64,000 bases of DNA from Candidatus Viadribacter manganicus (GCF_001679665.1 NZ_CP013244.1:1992980-2056979), one strand, 5' to 3'; positions 53,640 to 63,167 are shown, counted from the first letter of the stretch. Made by a program: numbers and translations. Notes: generated by a model from the letters alone, not told the origin.

Positions 53640-54317
53640 ATGTTCGGCGATATGACGCGGGAGCTGCCGTCCGTTGGATGGGCCGGGTTTTTGGATACTG
53701 AGGCGCTTGGGCAGTCGTTCCTGTCACTGGTGCTGGCGATTTTCCTCGGGGCCGTGATCGCGTTTCACCCGACGACGGCGCGAACCGTCGATACCCGGGA
53801 AGAAGCTGAGCTTCCGAAGGTGCTCATCATGTACGCGCTCGTGGGCGCTGTGGTGGGTGAGATCGTGCTGCAATACGGCATGGTCGTTGGCTTTGTGATC
53901 TTCGGGCTTGGCGGGCTGATGCGGTTTCGGACCGACGCGGCTTCGACGCGGGACACCGGCCGCCTGATCATGGTGACTTTGATTGGCCTCATCTCGGGGC
54001 TCAATCTTCCGCACTTTGCGGTGATGGCCGCCGCGTTTTCGTGGCTGTTGATCTACGCATTCGACGGGCGTCCAGTCTGTGAGCTTGAGGTCAGCGAGAT
54101 CCCGAAGGGCAAAGTGAAGGAAGCGGCCGAAGCTTATCGCGTCGAGCTTGCGAAGCTCGGCTGCAAGGTGATCAGCGAAGATCGCTCGTTCACGAAGAAC
54201 CGGGTGATCTTCGTGCTTCGTGCACCGCGAAACCAAACCGAAACGCGGATGACGGCGGCGCTTTGCGAACATGTGCCGGCGGAAGTCCGCGGCGAGATCG
54301 ACTGGGAAGTCGAGTAA
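53640..54317 (+). CDS. DUF4956-like membrane protein
   Basis: A 225-residue protein with about four hydrophobic helices in the first 145 residues (FLSLVLAIFLGAVIAF, VLIMYALVGAVVGEIVL, MVVGFVIFGLGGLMRF, LIMVTLIGLISGLNL) and the DUF4956-like RFRTDAASTRDTGRL. It has an 80-residue cytoplasmic C-terminal domain of alpha/beta type (AAEAYRVELAKLGCKVISED, NRVIFVLRAP). Function unknown; relatives sit in polyphosphate/CotH-type or magnesium contexts, but nothing here points to either. It abuts the convergent cpaE-like gene. Confidence 0.65.
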   Translation: MFGDMTRELPSVGWAGFLDTEALGQSFLSLVLAIFLGAVIAFHPTTARTVDTREEAELPKVLIMYALVGAVVGEIVLQYGMVVGFVIFGLGGLMRFRTDAASTRDTGRLIMVTLIGLISGLNLPHFAVMAAAFSWLLIYAFDGRPVCELEVSEIPKGKVKEAAEAYRVELAKLGCKVISEDRSFTKNRVIFVLRAPRNQTETRMTAALCEHVPAEVRGEIDWEVE

Positions 54318-55982
54318 TCAGGTCCTATAAGCGCCGCCGGCTTCTTGCGGGGCCGGGTTCGGACTTGTGTGCTGACCTGCGTACCAAACCCCGACAGCGA
54401 CGAGAGCCGCGACGGCTCCGACGGCGCGGATGAGGCCGCTGGAGCGGCGCTTTTCCGGTAGGGGCGCCTGCAGAGCGATGAAGCCGCTGCGGGCGACGCG
54501 TTGCCGCCGCGATTGGGGTTGGATTGGAGTGACGAGTTCGAGCACGGGCGGAGCTTTGGGTTCGTGACCGGTCAGCATCGTCGCCAGCGTATCGAGTTGC
54601 AGCGCGGCTTTTGAATCCGGCATCGCCTCGAAAATCGTTTGCCCATCGGCTTCGGCGGCGCCGAACAATTCGGGCTCGAAGCTGAACGACATCACCGGAT
54701 CGGACTTCAGCGCTTGCGCGAAATCCTTCAGCGGAATTTCCGGCCGCTTTGGCAGCTCGTTCATCGAGAGCACCACGGCCGGCATGCTGGGCCGATCGCG
54801 CTCGGAGCGGAGCAACTTCAGCATGTTATCGGCATTGCGCAGGCTGGCGAGATCGGGGCCAGCGACGATGACGATCTCGTCCGCGTCACGGAGCGCGGTT
54901 CGCACCCACGGCTCCCAGGCGTGCGGCAGATCCAGCACGACAAAGTGTGCAGTACGCCGGAGGTTCGCCATCAGCTCATCGAAGGCGTCCTGCGGGATGT
55001 CGAGCGCGTCGATGTGCTTGGGCGCGGCGAGGAGGTGGAGGCGCGGCGTGACCGCGGTAAGCGATTGGGTGAGGGTTTGTTCGACGTCTGCGGAGACTAA
55101 CACATCCCGCACAGCTGCGGATGGCGACTGGCGAAAATTATGCGCGGCGGTTCCGAGAGAGAGATCGAGATCCACCAGTGTCGTTCGCTGCTGCTGACGT
55201 TCGGCGATCACCCAGGCGAGGTTTTGCGCCAGGGTTGAAGCGCCAATGCCGCCGCGCGCGCCGATGACGGCGATGACGTGGGCGGGCTCGACATCTTCGA
55301 AGAGCGCACACAATGAACGCGCGATCCGATCGGCGCCAGCTGGGGGCACGATGTAATCGCTGACATGACGTGCGGCGAGATCGCGGAGGAGCGCGATATC
55401 GTTGACGGCGCCGAGGATGACGACGTTTGCGGTGGGCGCATGAGCGCGGAGGCGATCGAGCGCCGCCAGCATCGGGCCGCGTTCTAAGGTGGTATCGAGG
55501 ACGTAGAGATCGGCGCAGTGATCGAGCGCGGCTTCGATGCCGCCGCGGGCGATTTGCATTTCAGCGCGCGCAAGGCGCGGATCGGCGGCGAGTTCTTTTA
55601 GAAGCGCTTGGGATTCCGGGCGATCGTAAGCGGCGAAGATCGAGATCGCGGGGAGAAGGCGATCGCGCTGCGGCTGCGGTTCGGGTTCTGGCGTCGCAAT
55701 TGGCGCGACCGCCACGGGCGGCGGAGGTTCGGGTGGGGGCACGGCCAGGAAACCTCTGCCAGTTTCATCTTCGAACTCGAATTCCGGCGGATCGAACGGC
55801 GCTTCGTCGTCCTCGGCTTCTTCGCAGCCAAAAATATCATCGAGCGGCGGCGGCTCAAACGGCGCCTCTTCGGCATCGGCGGCGATCACATCGCCGGCGG
55901 TAAGCTCAAGCGTCGCTTCCGCTTTCGCGGGACGCGTGCGCTGACGGGCGCGAGATTTGGCTTTCTGAGCGGCAGTGAGCAA
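54318..55982 (-). CDS. CpaE/TadZ-like pilus-localisation ATPase with C-terminal membrane anchor
   Basis: A 554-residue protein. It has an N-terminal acidic, Pro-rich region (to about 105), a receiver-like domain lacking obvious phospho-site residues (RLLPAISIFAAYDRPESQALL, LYVLDTTLERGP), and a MinD/ParA-type ATPase. The ATPase has a deviant Walker A IGARGGIGASTLAQNLAWVI near 242, DLDLSLGTAAHNF and FVVLDLPHAWEPW. This is the CpaE/TadZ plan for Flp/Tad pilus placement. Unusually, a hydrophobic helix (LIRAVGAVAALVAVGVWYAG) ends the protein. No other tad/cpa genes are in the window. Confidence 0.8.
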   Translation of the reverse strand: MLTAAQKAKSRARQRTRPAKAEATLELTAGDVIAADAEEAPFEPPPLDDIFGCEEAEDDEAPFDPPEFEFEDETGRGFLAVPPPEPPPPVAVAPIATPEPEPQPQRDRLLPAISIFAAYDRPESQALLKELAADPRLARAEMQIARGGIEAALDHCADLYVLDTTLERGPMLAALDRLRAHAPTANVVILGAVNDIALLRDLAARHVSDYIVPPAGADRIARSLCALFEDVEPAHVIAVIGARGGIGASTLAQNLAWVIAERQQQRTTLVDLDLSLGTAAHNFRQSPSAAVRDVLVSADVEQTLTQSLTAVTPRLHLLAAPKHIDALDIPQDAFDELMANLRRTAHFVVLDLPHAWEPWVRTALRDADEIVIVAGPDLASLRNADNMLKLLRSERDRPSMPAVVLSMNELPKRPEIPLKDFAQALKSDPVMSFSFEPELFGAAEADGQTIFEAMPDSKAALQLDTLATMLTGHEPKAPPVLELVTPIQPQSRRQRVARSGFIALQAPLPEKRRSSGLIRAVGAVAALVAVGVWYAGQHTSPNPAPQEAGGAYRT

Positions 55983-56115
55983 GACGCACTTCGTTCGCTT
56001 TCAAATGGCCCCCGCGTATCAATCTGGCGGCAATGTCTTGCAAAGAAGCTAGCAAGGAAAGTGAACGCTGCGTTTGTCATGCGTCTACGCATCCGCACTG
56101 GCTGGCGCGGGTGAT

Positions 56116-56866
56116 TCAGTTAGCGGCGTCTTTGCCTATCTGGCCGAGCTGAAATGCATCGGCCAGGCGTCTTCCGCGCACGCGCCTGTGAGTTTGATCG
56201 ATGCGGTTCACGGCTTTTGGCGGTGCGCGCATCGCGTTCTTGATGGGCTCCGGCTTGGCGTGAAGCCGCGTCGCGAGCCGCTTTGCATAAGCGGCGGGAT
56301 CGTTGAAGACGCGGATCAGCGCTTCGAAGCGTTCAGCCAGCGCCCAGGCGGAGCACAATTGCTGCGGCTCCAGCCATTCCGTGCGCCAAAGGTCATCGCG
56401 CGAGGGGCAGTTGTGCTTTGGCGCGCTGCGCTTCATTGGCTGACGAAAAGCAGCGGAACGAAACGCGCCATTCTTTGGGCTTGGCGGCTTCGAAGCTCAG
56501 CCAGAAGCGCACGCTCTCGCGCGGCGTCCACAACCTCTGGCGCGGTGTGCGCTTTGGATAAGCCACCGCCTCGATCATCAACAGCCGACGCAAAAAGGCC
56601 TCGGCGCAGCGCAGCCATGAGGCGAGGCGCGTGTGCGCCCGCAGCGTCAGCATGGGATGGGCCGCGATTTCCTCCGGTGCGCCGAAGATGGCGTGCAAAA
56701 ACGCACTCGCAATCAGCCACAGCTCAGGCGGTGCTACGCGATCAGAAAGGGATGCAGCCTCGTTTGCATCGGCGCGAGATGTTACGCGCGGTGCGGTAGG
56801 GGGAGGATAGATTATTTGGGGGGCGACGGGACTGAGGCTCGCCGCGTTCTGCGGCGAGACCCAACT
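56116..56866 (-). pseudogene. Frame-disrupted gene of unknown function
   Basis: Directly after the amber stop of the 53-residue gene (56867-56869) the same frame stays open for 158 codons to a TGA at 56393. The end reads protein-like (APPELWLIASAFLHAIFGAP, RLWTPRESVRFWLSFEAAK). The next frame (start 56436, stop 56116; 106 codons) continues with TEWLEPQQLCSAWALAERFE and FNDPAAYAKRLATRLHAKP. The two join by a +1 shift in a GCGCGC run near 56395-56410. A broken single gene, two overlapping genes, or a sequencing indel are possible. I do not recognise the family; it lacks a clear start codon. Confidence 0.45.
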
Positions 56867-57028
56867 CTAGCGTTTATCGAGCATTTCGAGAGCGTATAGC
56901 GCCGCTAGCTCGAAGAGGCGCGTCAGTTTTCGCGAGTGCGGCCTGCACAGGTTCGCCAGTTCTTCGGCGCGGTCTGCGATCCGCTCCCAAAAGCGTTCAT
57001 CGGTTGGTGTGTGGTTCTGTATAGACAT
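56867..57028 (-). CDS. Small 53-residue soluble protein, unknown
   Basis: Begins MSIQNHTPTDERFWERIADR and ends ELAALYALEMLDKR; charged, helical, with two amphipathic segments (ERIADRAEELANLCRPH and KLTRLFELAALYALEML). A strong AAGGAGG lies ten bases before the ATG, and that site is in the loop of a 10-bp hairpin. It ends in TAG, after which the frame continues open. No family recognised. The strong ribosome-binding site is the main reason to believe it. Confidence 0.62.
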   Translation of the reverse strand: MSIQNHTPTDERFWERIADRAEELANLCRPHSRKLTRLFELAALYALEMLDKR

Positions 57029-57029
57029 G

Positions 57030-57056
57030 GGATCGCCCCCTCCTTAGGGGCGATCC
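57030..57056 (-). promoter_or_regulatory. Hairpin presenting the Shine-Dalgarno of the 53-residue gene
   Basis: GGATCGCCCC (minus strand 57056-57047) pairs perfectly with GGGGCGATCC (57039-57030), loop TAAGGAG. The AAGGAG of the ribosome-binding site forms the loop, and the stem ends one base before the ATG's CCC. This could control translation. The rest of the 219-base gap to ftsK holds another inverted repeat, TTCACAG/CTGTGAA (57071-57092), and no gene with a usable start. Confidence 0.55.
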
Positions 57057-57247
57057 AGTCAAGGCAGTTATTCACAGGCAGCCCTCTGTGAATTTGCGCA
57101 CACGTCAAAGAAGTGGAGCCAAAGCGGTGCCGTTGCGAGCGCGGCGATCAAGACCACGGCGATTGAGACCTTAAGCGGTGTGTTTGAGGTGACAGCGACG
57201 AACTGCCAGCGGTTCGCACGAAAGAGCTAAATGCGGCCGGTTGGCTA

Positions 57248-59752
57248 TCAATCCTCGTCGATCACATCGACCAAGATATCCCGCTTACCCGCCGCATTCG
57301 CCTCTGAGATAATCCCAGCCTTTTCCATCTTTTCGATGAGCGTGGCGGCGCGGTTGTAGCCGATGCTTAGGCGGCGCTGCAGGTAGCTTGTGCTGGCCTT
57401 GCGGTCGCGTTGGACGATCTCGACGGCGCGGTCGAACAATTCGTCGCCGCCGCCTTCGCCATCGGCGAACAATTCCGGATTGTCGTCGTCGCCCGCGTTC
57501 TCGTTCGGCTCGGCGGTGACGTCGGTGCGATATTGCGGCGCGCCTTGCTCTTTCAGCATGGCGACGACGCGCTCGACTTCAGCGTCGGTGACGAACGGCC
57601 CGTGGAGACGGCGGATGCGGCCGCCGCCGGCCATGAACAGCAAGTCGCCCTGGCCGAGGAGTTGTTCGGCGCCTTGTTCGCCAAGGATGGTGCGCGAGTC
57701 GATCTTGCTTGTGACCTGATAGGAGATACGAGTCGGGAAGTTGGCCTTGATCGTGCCGGTGATGACGTCGACCGAGGGACGCTGCGTCGCCATGATGACG
57801 TGGATGCCGGCGGCGCGCGCCATTTGCGCGAGACGCTGCACGGCGGCTTCGATTTCCTTGCCGGCCGTGATCATGAGATCGGCCATCTCGTCGATGACGA
57901 CGACGATGTACGGCATCGGCTCCAAGGGGAGCTCGCGGGTTTCGTAGATCGGCTCGCCGCTGGTGGGATCGAAGCCGGCGTGCACGGTGCGCTCAAGGCG
58001 TTCGCCGCGCTCAAGCGCATCGGAGACGCGATCATTGTAGCCGGAGATATTGCGCACGCCGAGCTTGGACATGCGGCGGTATCGATCCTCCATCTCGCGC
58101 ACGACCCATTTCAGCGCGACGACGGCCTTCTTGGGATCGGTCACGACCGGGTGGAGGAGGTGGGGAATGCCTTCATAGACGCTGAGCTCCAGCATCTTCG
58201 GATCGATCATGATGAAGCGGCACTCATCAGGCGTGTGCTTGTAGAGCAGCGACAAGATCATGGCGTTGATGCCGACCGACTTGCCCGAGCCGGTGGTGCC
58301 GGCGATGAGCAGGTGGGGCATCTTGGTGAGATCGGCGGCGAAGGGATCGCCTTCGATGGTTTCGCCGAGCGCTAGCGGCAGATCGCCTTGCGTGCCGGCG
58401 AAGCTGGTGCTGTTGAGCAGTGAGCGCAGGTAAACGGTTTCGCGCTTTGAATTCGGCAGTTCGATGCCGATGGCGTTGCGGCCCGGGATGACGGCGACGC
58501 GGGCTGCGGTCGCGTTCATGGTGCGGGCGATGTCGTCGCTAAGGCCGATGACGCGTGAGGATTTCACGCCGGCTGCGGGTTCGAACTCGAACAGGGTGAC
58601 GACGGGGCCGGGGCGCGCGGACAAGACTTCGCCTTGCACGCCGAAGTCGGCGAGCACGGTTTCGAGCTGGCGGCTCATGGCGTGCAGCGTTTGCGCGTCG
58701 GTCTGGTTGGTGCGCTGCTTGGGTTGAGCGAGCAGCTCAGCGTCGGGCAGATCGAACTCGCGGCCGAAGGCGAAGGTCGAGTGCTGCTTTTCTTTCTTTT
58801 GCGGGCGCGGCGCGGCGGCGGTCCGGCGCACTTCGGCCGCTTCACGCTGCGGCGGCGCTGCAGGGCGCGGTGCGCGTGGGGCGCGCGGACGCGGCGCTTC
58901 TTCTTGGTTTTGCTCGCGCTCGGCGATCGGCGCGCGACGGTAAGACGTTTCCTCGGGCTCGGGCTCGCGGCGCGTCTTCTCCGAGACGTAACCGATGGCG
59001 CGTTGTGTGGCTTGTGCGCCGCCTTGAGCTGCGCGGCGGGCGGCGTCAGCGGCGTTGCGCACGTCTGAGGCGCGCACTTGGAATGACCAGCCGACAGCCA
59101 AGACACCGCCAATGGCGCAGACGATACCGGTGAGAACATGCGGGAACGGCAGGCCAGGCATCGAGGCAAGGCCGCTGATGATGCCGGCGAGGCCGTCGCC
59201 GAAGAGACCGCCGAAGCCGGTCGCGAGCGGCCAGCCTTCCGGCGTCGGGATCGTGGTGGCGGCGGCGGCGAGCAGAAGGATGCCGCCGGTTGCAGCGCCG
59301 ATTCGGCGCTTGTCGATGCGCATGACGAGCTGGCGGCGCATGACGCGCATCACGCCGGCTGCAAGCAACGCGGCCATCATCAACGGCGCGGCGGCGCCAA
59401 GCGCTTGAATGGCGAGGTCAGCGACGACAGCGCCGGGGCCGCCGAACAAATTGTGCGGCACGCTGTCAGCGGCGGTGTTGAGGCTCGGATCTTCCGGTGA
59501 ATAGGTCAGCACGGCGCCGAGGCCGTATGCGCCAACGACACCTGCCCCGATGGCGAGCGTTGCGCGCTTCAGCGCCAGCCGCGCTGCGGCAGAACTGTTC
59601 GCGGCGGGGATTCTTCCCCGTTCTGTGTAAGCCTCGTCAGTCATGTCGTAGAAGCGCTCGCTTTGTGCAGAGAGTTCGAGCGTGGAATGTTCGCTCTCCC
59701 GGTAAATGAGCGATGAATTTTCGGGTGCGAACAGAGTTACCGGCGCATTCAT
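57248..59752 (-). CDS. ftsK: DNA translocase FtsK
   Basis: Septal DNA pump that clears the terminus and activates XerCD. The protein is 834 residues from the ATG at 59752. The N-terminal membrane domain has four to five helices (for example [34 protein letters not shown]), followed by a long Pro/Arg/Ala-rich linker (about 245-330). The motor has Walker [17 protein letters not shown] near 482 and Walker [12 protein letters not shown], then [17 protein letters not shown]. The C-terminal winged-helix gamma domain is [13 protein letters not shown] ([21 protein letters not shown] in two parts). The start is uncertain: 59644 ([10 protein letters not shown]) is an alternative. Confidence 0.95.
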   Translation of the reverse strand: MNAPVTLFAPENSSLIYRESEHSTLELSAQSERFYDMTDEAYTERGRIPAANSSAAARLALKRATLAIGAGVVGAYGLGAVLTYSPEDPSLNTAADSVPHNLFGGPGAVVADLAIQALGAAAPLMMAALLAAGVMRVMRRQLVMRIDKRRIGAATGGILLLAAAATTIPTPEGWPLATGFGGLFGDGLAGIISGLASMPGLPFPHVLTGIVCAIGGVLAVGWSFQVRASDVRNAADAARRAAQGGAQATQRAIGYVSEKTRREPEPEETSYRRAPIAEREQNQEEAPRPRAPRAPRPAAPPQREAAEVRRTAAAPRPQKKEKQHSTFAFGREFDLPDAELLAQPKQRTNQTDAQTLHAMSRQLETVLADFGVQGEVLSARPGPVVTLFEFEPAAGVKSSRVIGLSDDIARTMNATAARVAVIPGRNAIGIELPNSKRETVYLRSLLNSTSFAGTQGDLPLALGETIEGDPFAADLTKMPHLLIAGTTGSGKSVGINAMILSLLYKHTPDECRFIMIDPKMLELSVYEGIPHLLHPVVTDPKKAVVALKWVVREMEDRYRRMSKLGVRNISGYNDRVSDALERGERLERTVHAGFDPTSGEPIYETRELPLEPMPYIVVVIDEMADLMITAGKEIEAAVQRLAQMARAAGIHVIMATQRPSVDVITGTIKANFPTRISYQVTSKIDSRTILGEQGAEQLLGQGDLLFMAGGGRIRRLHGPFVTDAEVERVVAMLKEQGAPQYRTDVTAEPNENAGDDDNPELFADGEGGGDELFDRAVEIVQRDRKASTSYLQRRLSIGYNRAATLIEKMEKAGIISEANAAGKRDILVDVIDED

Positions 59753-59782
59753 CTGCGTCGCGGAAGTTCCGATTAATAAAGG

Positions 59783-59820
59783 TAAAAAGAAAAGAGCGCG
59801 GACCGGAACGATCCGCGCTC
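59783..59820 (-). terminator. Terminator after amt
   Basis: On the minus strand GAGCGCGGA (59820-59812) pairs with TCCGCGCTC (59802-59794), followed by TTTTCTTTTTACC. It ends about 30 bases before the chosen ftsK start, so ftsK needs its own promoter or readthrough. Confidence 0.85.
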
Positions 59821-59843
59821 TGAAGGTGAGGGAGAGTTGCCGG

Positions 59844-61364
59844 TTAGGTGTGGTAGGCGACCTCGCCGTGCTCGGCGTAGTCGACGCCCTCTGCTTCAAC
59901 CTCTTTGCTGACGCGTCCGCCTGTGAGCACACGCGCGATAATCCACACGATGGCGCTGCCGACGCCGGACCAGACGATGGTGACGAGAACGCCCTTGGCT
60001 TGCGCGATCACTTGCGGAACGAGCCCTGGATAGACGGCGATTCCGCCGGCTGCGTAATCGACGATGCCGGCGCCGCCGAAGGCTGGATTGACGACGATGC
60101 CGGTGCCGATGGCGCCGACGATGCCTCCAATGCCGTGAATGCCGAAGACGTCGAGGCTGTCATCGTACTTGAGCCAGCTCTTCAGCGCCGAGCAGGCGAA
60201 CAAGCAGATCGGGCCAACAACGAGGCCGAGGATGAGCGCACCGACTGGGCCGGCAAAACCGGCGGCCGGCGTCACCGCAACGAGACCCGCAACCGCGCCT
60301 GACGCCAAACCGAGCAGGCTTGGTTTGCCCTTCGTCAGCCATTCGGTGAGCGTCCACGAAAGCGCGGCGCCGGCTGGGGCGACGAAGGTGTTGATCAGCG
60401 CCAGCGCCGCGTAGGCGTTGGATTCAAGGTTTGAACCGGCGTTGAAGCCAACCCAGCCAACCCACAGAAGGCCCGCGCCGATCACCGTGAAGGTGAGGTT
60501 GTGCGGCGGCATCGGTTCTTTGCGATAGCCGGTGCGCGAACCGAGGATCAGCGCGCCGACGAGCGCGGCGATGCCGGAGTTGATGTGAACGACGGTGCCA
60601 CCGGCGAAATCGAGTGCGCCAAAGCTCCAGATGAGGCCAGCGCCGGCAGCGAGTGCTTCAGCATTGGCGGGATCGGACGCCATGATCGGACCGCCCCACC
60701 ACCAGACCATGTGCGCCATCGGATAATAGACGATGACGGGCCAGAGGATCGAGAAGATCACGATGGTGCTGAACTTCACGCGCTCGGCGACGCCGCCGAG
60801 CACGAGCGCCGCGGTGATGCACGCGAATGTCATCTGGAACGCGACGAAAACCAGCTCTGGTATGGAGATTCCGACCGAGAAGGTTTCGACCAGAGTGGTT
60901 GTGTCGACGCCGTTGAGGAAGGCTTTGCTCAAGCCGCCGACGAAGCGGTTCAAGCCGCCGCCGTCGGTGAAGGCGAGCGAGTAGCCGATCAGCAGCCACA
61001 TAACCATGCCGATGGCGGTGACGACAAAAACCTGGCTCAGCAGCGAGACCATGTTCTTGGCGCGCACCAGGCCGCCGTAGAAGAGCGCTAGGCCGGGGAT
61101 GATCATCATCAACACGATGACGGTGGAGATGAGCATCCAGCCAGTGTCGCCCTTGTCGACGACAGGCGATGTTGGCGCCGCTTCCTCAACCGCGGCCTCG
61201 ACGGCAACGGCATCAGGCGCAGCGTCCGTTGCGGCCGCTTCGACAGCTGCGGTGGTTTCCTGTGCGAATGCTAGCTCCGGCGCCGTTGCGCCTAGCGCGA
61301 CCGCGCCGACCAGCGCCAATGCTGCGATCCGCAGCGAGCGCCAGAGCCCCTTGGTTTTTGTCAT
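59844..61364 (-). CDS. amt: Ammonium transporter (AmtB family)
   Basis: A 506-residue channel-like ammonium transporter. The signal peptide [20 protein letters not shown] is followed by an unusual Ala/Glu-rich stretch of about 40 residues before the first Amt helix ([32 protein letters not shown] in parts). Amt signatures are [19 protein letters not shown] (pore His), [16 protein letters not shown] and [19 protein letters not shown] (second His). GAGGAG precedes the ATG at 61364. No glnK lies beside it. It is divergent from ubiH. Confidence 0.95.
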   Translation of the reverse strand: MTKTKGLWRSLRIAALALVGAVALGATAPELAFAQETTAAVEAAATDAAPDAVAVEAAVEEAAPTSPVVDKGDTGWMLISTVIVLMMIIPGLALFYGGLVRAKNMVSLLSQVFVVTAIGMVMWLLIGYSLAFTDGGGLNRFVGGLSKAFLNGVDTTTLVETFSVGISIPELVFVAFQMTFACITAALVLGGVAERVKFSTIVIFSILWPVIVYYPMAHMVWWWGGPIMASDPANAEALAAGAGLIWSFGALDFAGGTVVHINSGIAALVGALILGSRTGYRKEPMPPHNLTFTVIGAGLLWVGWVGFNAGSNLESNAYAALALINTFVAPAGAALSWTLTEWLTKGKPSLLGLASGAVAGLVAVTPAAGFAGPVGALILGLVVGPICLFACSALKSWLKYDDSLDVFGIHGIGGIVGAIGTGIVVNPAFGGAGIVDYAAGGIAVYPGLVPQVIAQAKGVLVTIVWSGVGSAIVWIIARVLTGGRVSKEVEAEGVDYAEHGEVAYHT

Positions 61365-61543
61365 TGCCCCGCTCCTCAAACGATCGATGGGGCGATTGGT
61401 CGAGGCGCTGGGCGATCCGGCAAGCAAACCGGGCTCGCTCTTTGTGCAGTGCAGCAGCTTCGCTCAAAAAAGTGGCGCCCTGCCTCAAGCTTGCGCGTCA
61501 GCGCCGCATCGACGCTGTGGCGGGCGCGGCGCTATCGTTAGGT

Positions 61544-62794
61544 ATGAGCAATGGTCGCGGTTTCGACGCCGATGTGATTCTGAGCGGCGGCGGTCTGGTG
61601 GGGCAGACTTTGGCCCTGGCGCTGGATCAGGCGGGTTTATCCGTTGCGGTGATCGACGCTTCGAAGCCGGCGGAAACGCTGGCGCCGGCGTTTGACGGTC
61701 GCGCTTTCGCGATCGCGTTTGCCTCGTACCGGATGTGGCGGACGCTCGGGCTCGGCGCGCAACTTGATGAAGTAGCGCAGCCGATCGAACAGATCATGGT
61801 CACGGACGGCAAGCTCGGGCGCGGGCCGTCCTTGCTGCATCTCCATTTCGATCGCGCCGAGATGCGCGACACCGATGAGCCGCTTGGACTGATGCTGGAG
61901 GCGCGGCACGTGCGGCTGGCTCTGGATAGCGCCGTGAAGGCGCGGCCGAGCATCAATATGATCCAGCCGATGTCGGTGAGCGCGATTGAACGCGATCCGG
62001 CGGGCGCAAGCGTGACGCTGGCCGATGGCCGCAAGCTGCGCGCGCCGCTGCTGGTCGGCACCGATGGGCGCCGTTCGTTCGTCCGCGGCGCTGTTGGTAT
62101 CCGCACGATCGGTTGGGATTATCCGGTGACGGCGATCGTCACGACGATCAAGCACGAACGTTCGCATGGCGCGGTGGCGCATGAATTCTTCCTGCCGAAC
62201 GGACCGTTCGCGATTCTGCCGCTGAAAGGCGAGCGTTCGAACATCGTGTGGGCCGAACCGCGCGCGGCGGCGGAAGCGCTGCTGAAAATGAACGAAGCTG
62301 ATTTCATCGCCGAGTTGCGCAAGCGCTTCGGCGATTTCCTGGGCGAACTTTCGCTGGAAGGGCCGCGCTTTGGCTATCCGCTGTCGCTGCAATTGGCCGA
62401 GCGCATGATCGATCAGCGCGTTGTGCTCGCCGGCGATAGCGCGCACGGCATTCATCCGCTCGCCGGGCAAGGCTTGAACCTTGGCTTGAAGGATTGCGCG
62501 GCGCTCGCCGAATGCATCGCCGATGGCGTTTCTCTGGGCTTGGACCCTGGTGATGTCTCGATCCTCGAGCGTTATCAGCGCTGGCGGCGCTTCGATAACG
62601 TGACGATGGCGCTCGGCATGGAGTTTTTCGACAAGCTGTTCTCGAACGACATCAAGCCGCTTCGCGCGGCGCGCACATTGGGGCTCGCGGCTGTCAACGC
62701 CGTCGGCCCGGCCCGGCGTTTCTTCATGAAATACGCCGGCGGCGGCGCCGGCGATTTGCCGAAGCTGCTGCGCGGCGAAAGCTTGGCGGCTTAG
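61544..62794 (+). CDS. ubiH: UbiH/UbiF/COQ6-type FAD monooxygenase (ubiquinone synthesis)
   Basis: A 416-residue flavoprotein hydroxylase of the ubiquinone ring. The FAD loop VILSGGGLVGQTLALAL is at the N-terminus, the GTDGRRSFVRGAVG motif is near 168, and the second FAD motif VVLAGDSAHGIHPLAGQGLN is near 287 (HPxAGQGxN is the family signature). Which ring position it hydroxylates cannot be told within UbiH/UbiF/UbiI/UbiL. I chose the ATG at 61544 because the dinucleotide fold starts there; the frame is open much further upstream. Confidence 0.9.
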   Translation: MSNGRGFDADVILSGGGLVGQTLALALDQAGLSVAVIDASKPAETLAPAFDGRAFAIAFASYRMWRTLGLGAQLDEVAQPIEQIMVTDGKLGRGPSLLHLHFDRAEMRDTDEPLGLMLEARHVRLALDSAVKARPSINMIQPMSVSAIERDPAGASVTLADGRKLRAPLLVGTDGRRSFVRGAVGIRTIGWDYPVTAIVTTIKHERSHGAVAHEFFLPNGPFAILPLKGERSNIVWAEPRAAAEALLKMNEADFIAELRKRFGDFLGELSLEGPRFGYPLSLQLAERMIDQRVVLAGDSAHGIHPLAGQGLNLGLKDCAALAECIADGVSLGLDPGDVSILERYQRWRRFDNVTMALGMEFFDKLFSNDIKPLRAARTLGLAAVNAVGPARRFFMKYAGGGAGDLPKLLRGESLAA

Positions 62795-62895
62795 TTTTCG
62801 CTCGTCGGTACCGTGTCGGCAGGGATCAGCGCCAGTAACGCCGCAAGCCCGAGGTAGGGCGCGAGTGCGAGTAGCGGTGTGAAAATCTCGCTCAT
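62791..62895 (-). CDS. Putative 34-residue membrane peptide
   Basis: MSEIFTPLLALAPYLGLAAL begins a 34-residue frame with a single hydrophobic helix and an acidic tail ending PTSEN. Its TAA shares three bases with the ubiH stop (TTAG). The ribosome-binding site is weak. It lies beyond the hairpin that follows the two micropeptide genes. The composition is membrane-like, but real expression is uncertain. Confidence 0.35.
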   Translation of the reverse strand: MSEIFTPLLALAPYLGLAALLALIPADTVPTSEN

Positions 62896-62982
62896 GGGGT
62901 TCTGCTCGGTCGCGAAGCTCGAACAACTTTGCCCATGAGACTGCGTTCCGGGGGAACCTGATGTTCCGCGTTTCAGACATGC

Positions 62983-63019
62983 GAAGAGCGCGAAGGGGGA
63001 GCAATCCTTCGCGCTCTTC
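62983..63019. terminator. 14-bp perfect hairpin downstream of the micropeptide pair
   Basis: GAAGAGCGCGAAGG (62983-62996) pairs perfectly with CCTTCGCGCTCTTC (63006-63019). There is little T-richness on either side, so it may be a terminator or an mRNA-end stabiliser for the minus-strand micropeptide transcript. Confidence 0.5.
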
Positions 63020-63074
63020 TGTCGTCCAAGGCCGCGCTATCTGGGGCCAGAAGGATCGTGCTGCTTTTGGGAGC

Positions 63075-63167
63075 TTAAGCGACGATCTGCGCGGCTTGGG
63101 TCATCACGCTGAGGGCGACCGGAGCAAACACGGCGCAGGCAGCGATGAGGGCGAAAAATTTGGTCAT
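63075..63167 (-). CDS. 30-residue membrane micropeptide, copy 1 of a tandem pair
   Basis: Begins MTKFFALIAACAVFAP and ends QAAQIVA; one hydrophobic helix covering most of the chain. It aligns without gaps over all 30 residues to the neighbouring peptide at 63221-63313, with 16 identities (MTKF, L, A, A, AP, A, M, QAA, VA). Equal length, same strand and conserved ends argue that both are translated and homologous. Function unknown. The upstream ribosome-binding site is weak, so coupling to copy 2 is possible. A 14-base palindrome lies between them. Confidence 0.65.
   Translation of the reverse strand: MTKFFALIAACAVFAPVALSVMTQAAQIVA

Noticed and set aside
57095..57230. Minus-strand frame reading like a membrane helix (VVLIAALATAPLWLHFF) between ftsK and the 53-residue gene
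   Set aside because: Bounded upstream by a TAG with no ATG/GTG/TTG giving a sensible length and no ribosome-binding site; could be a decayed fragment but not supportable as a gene.
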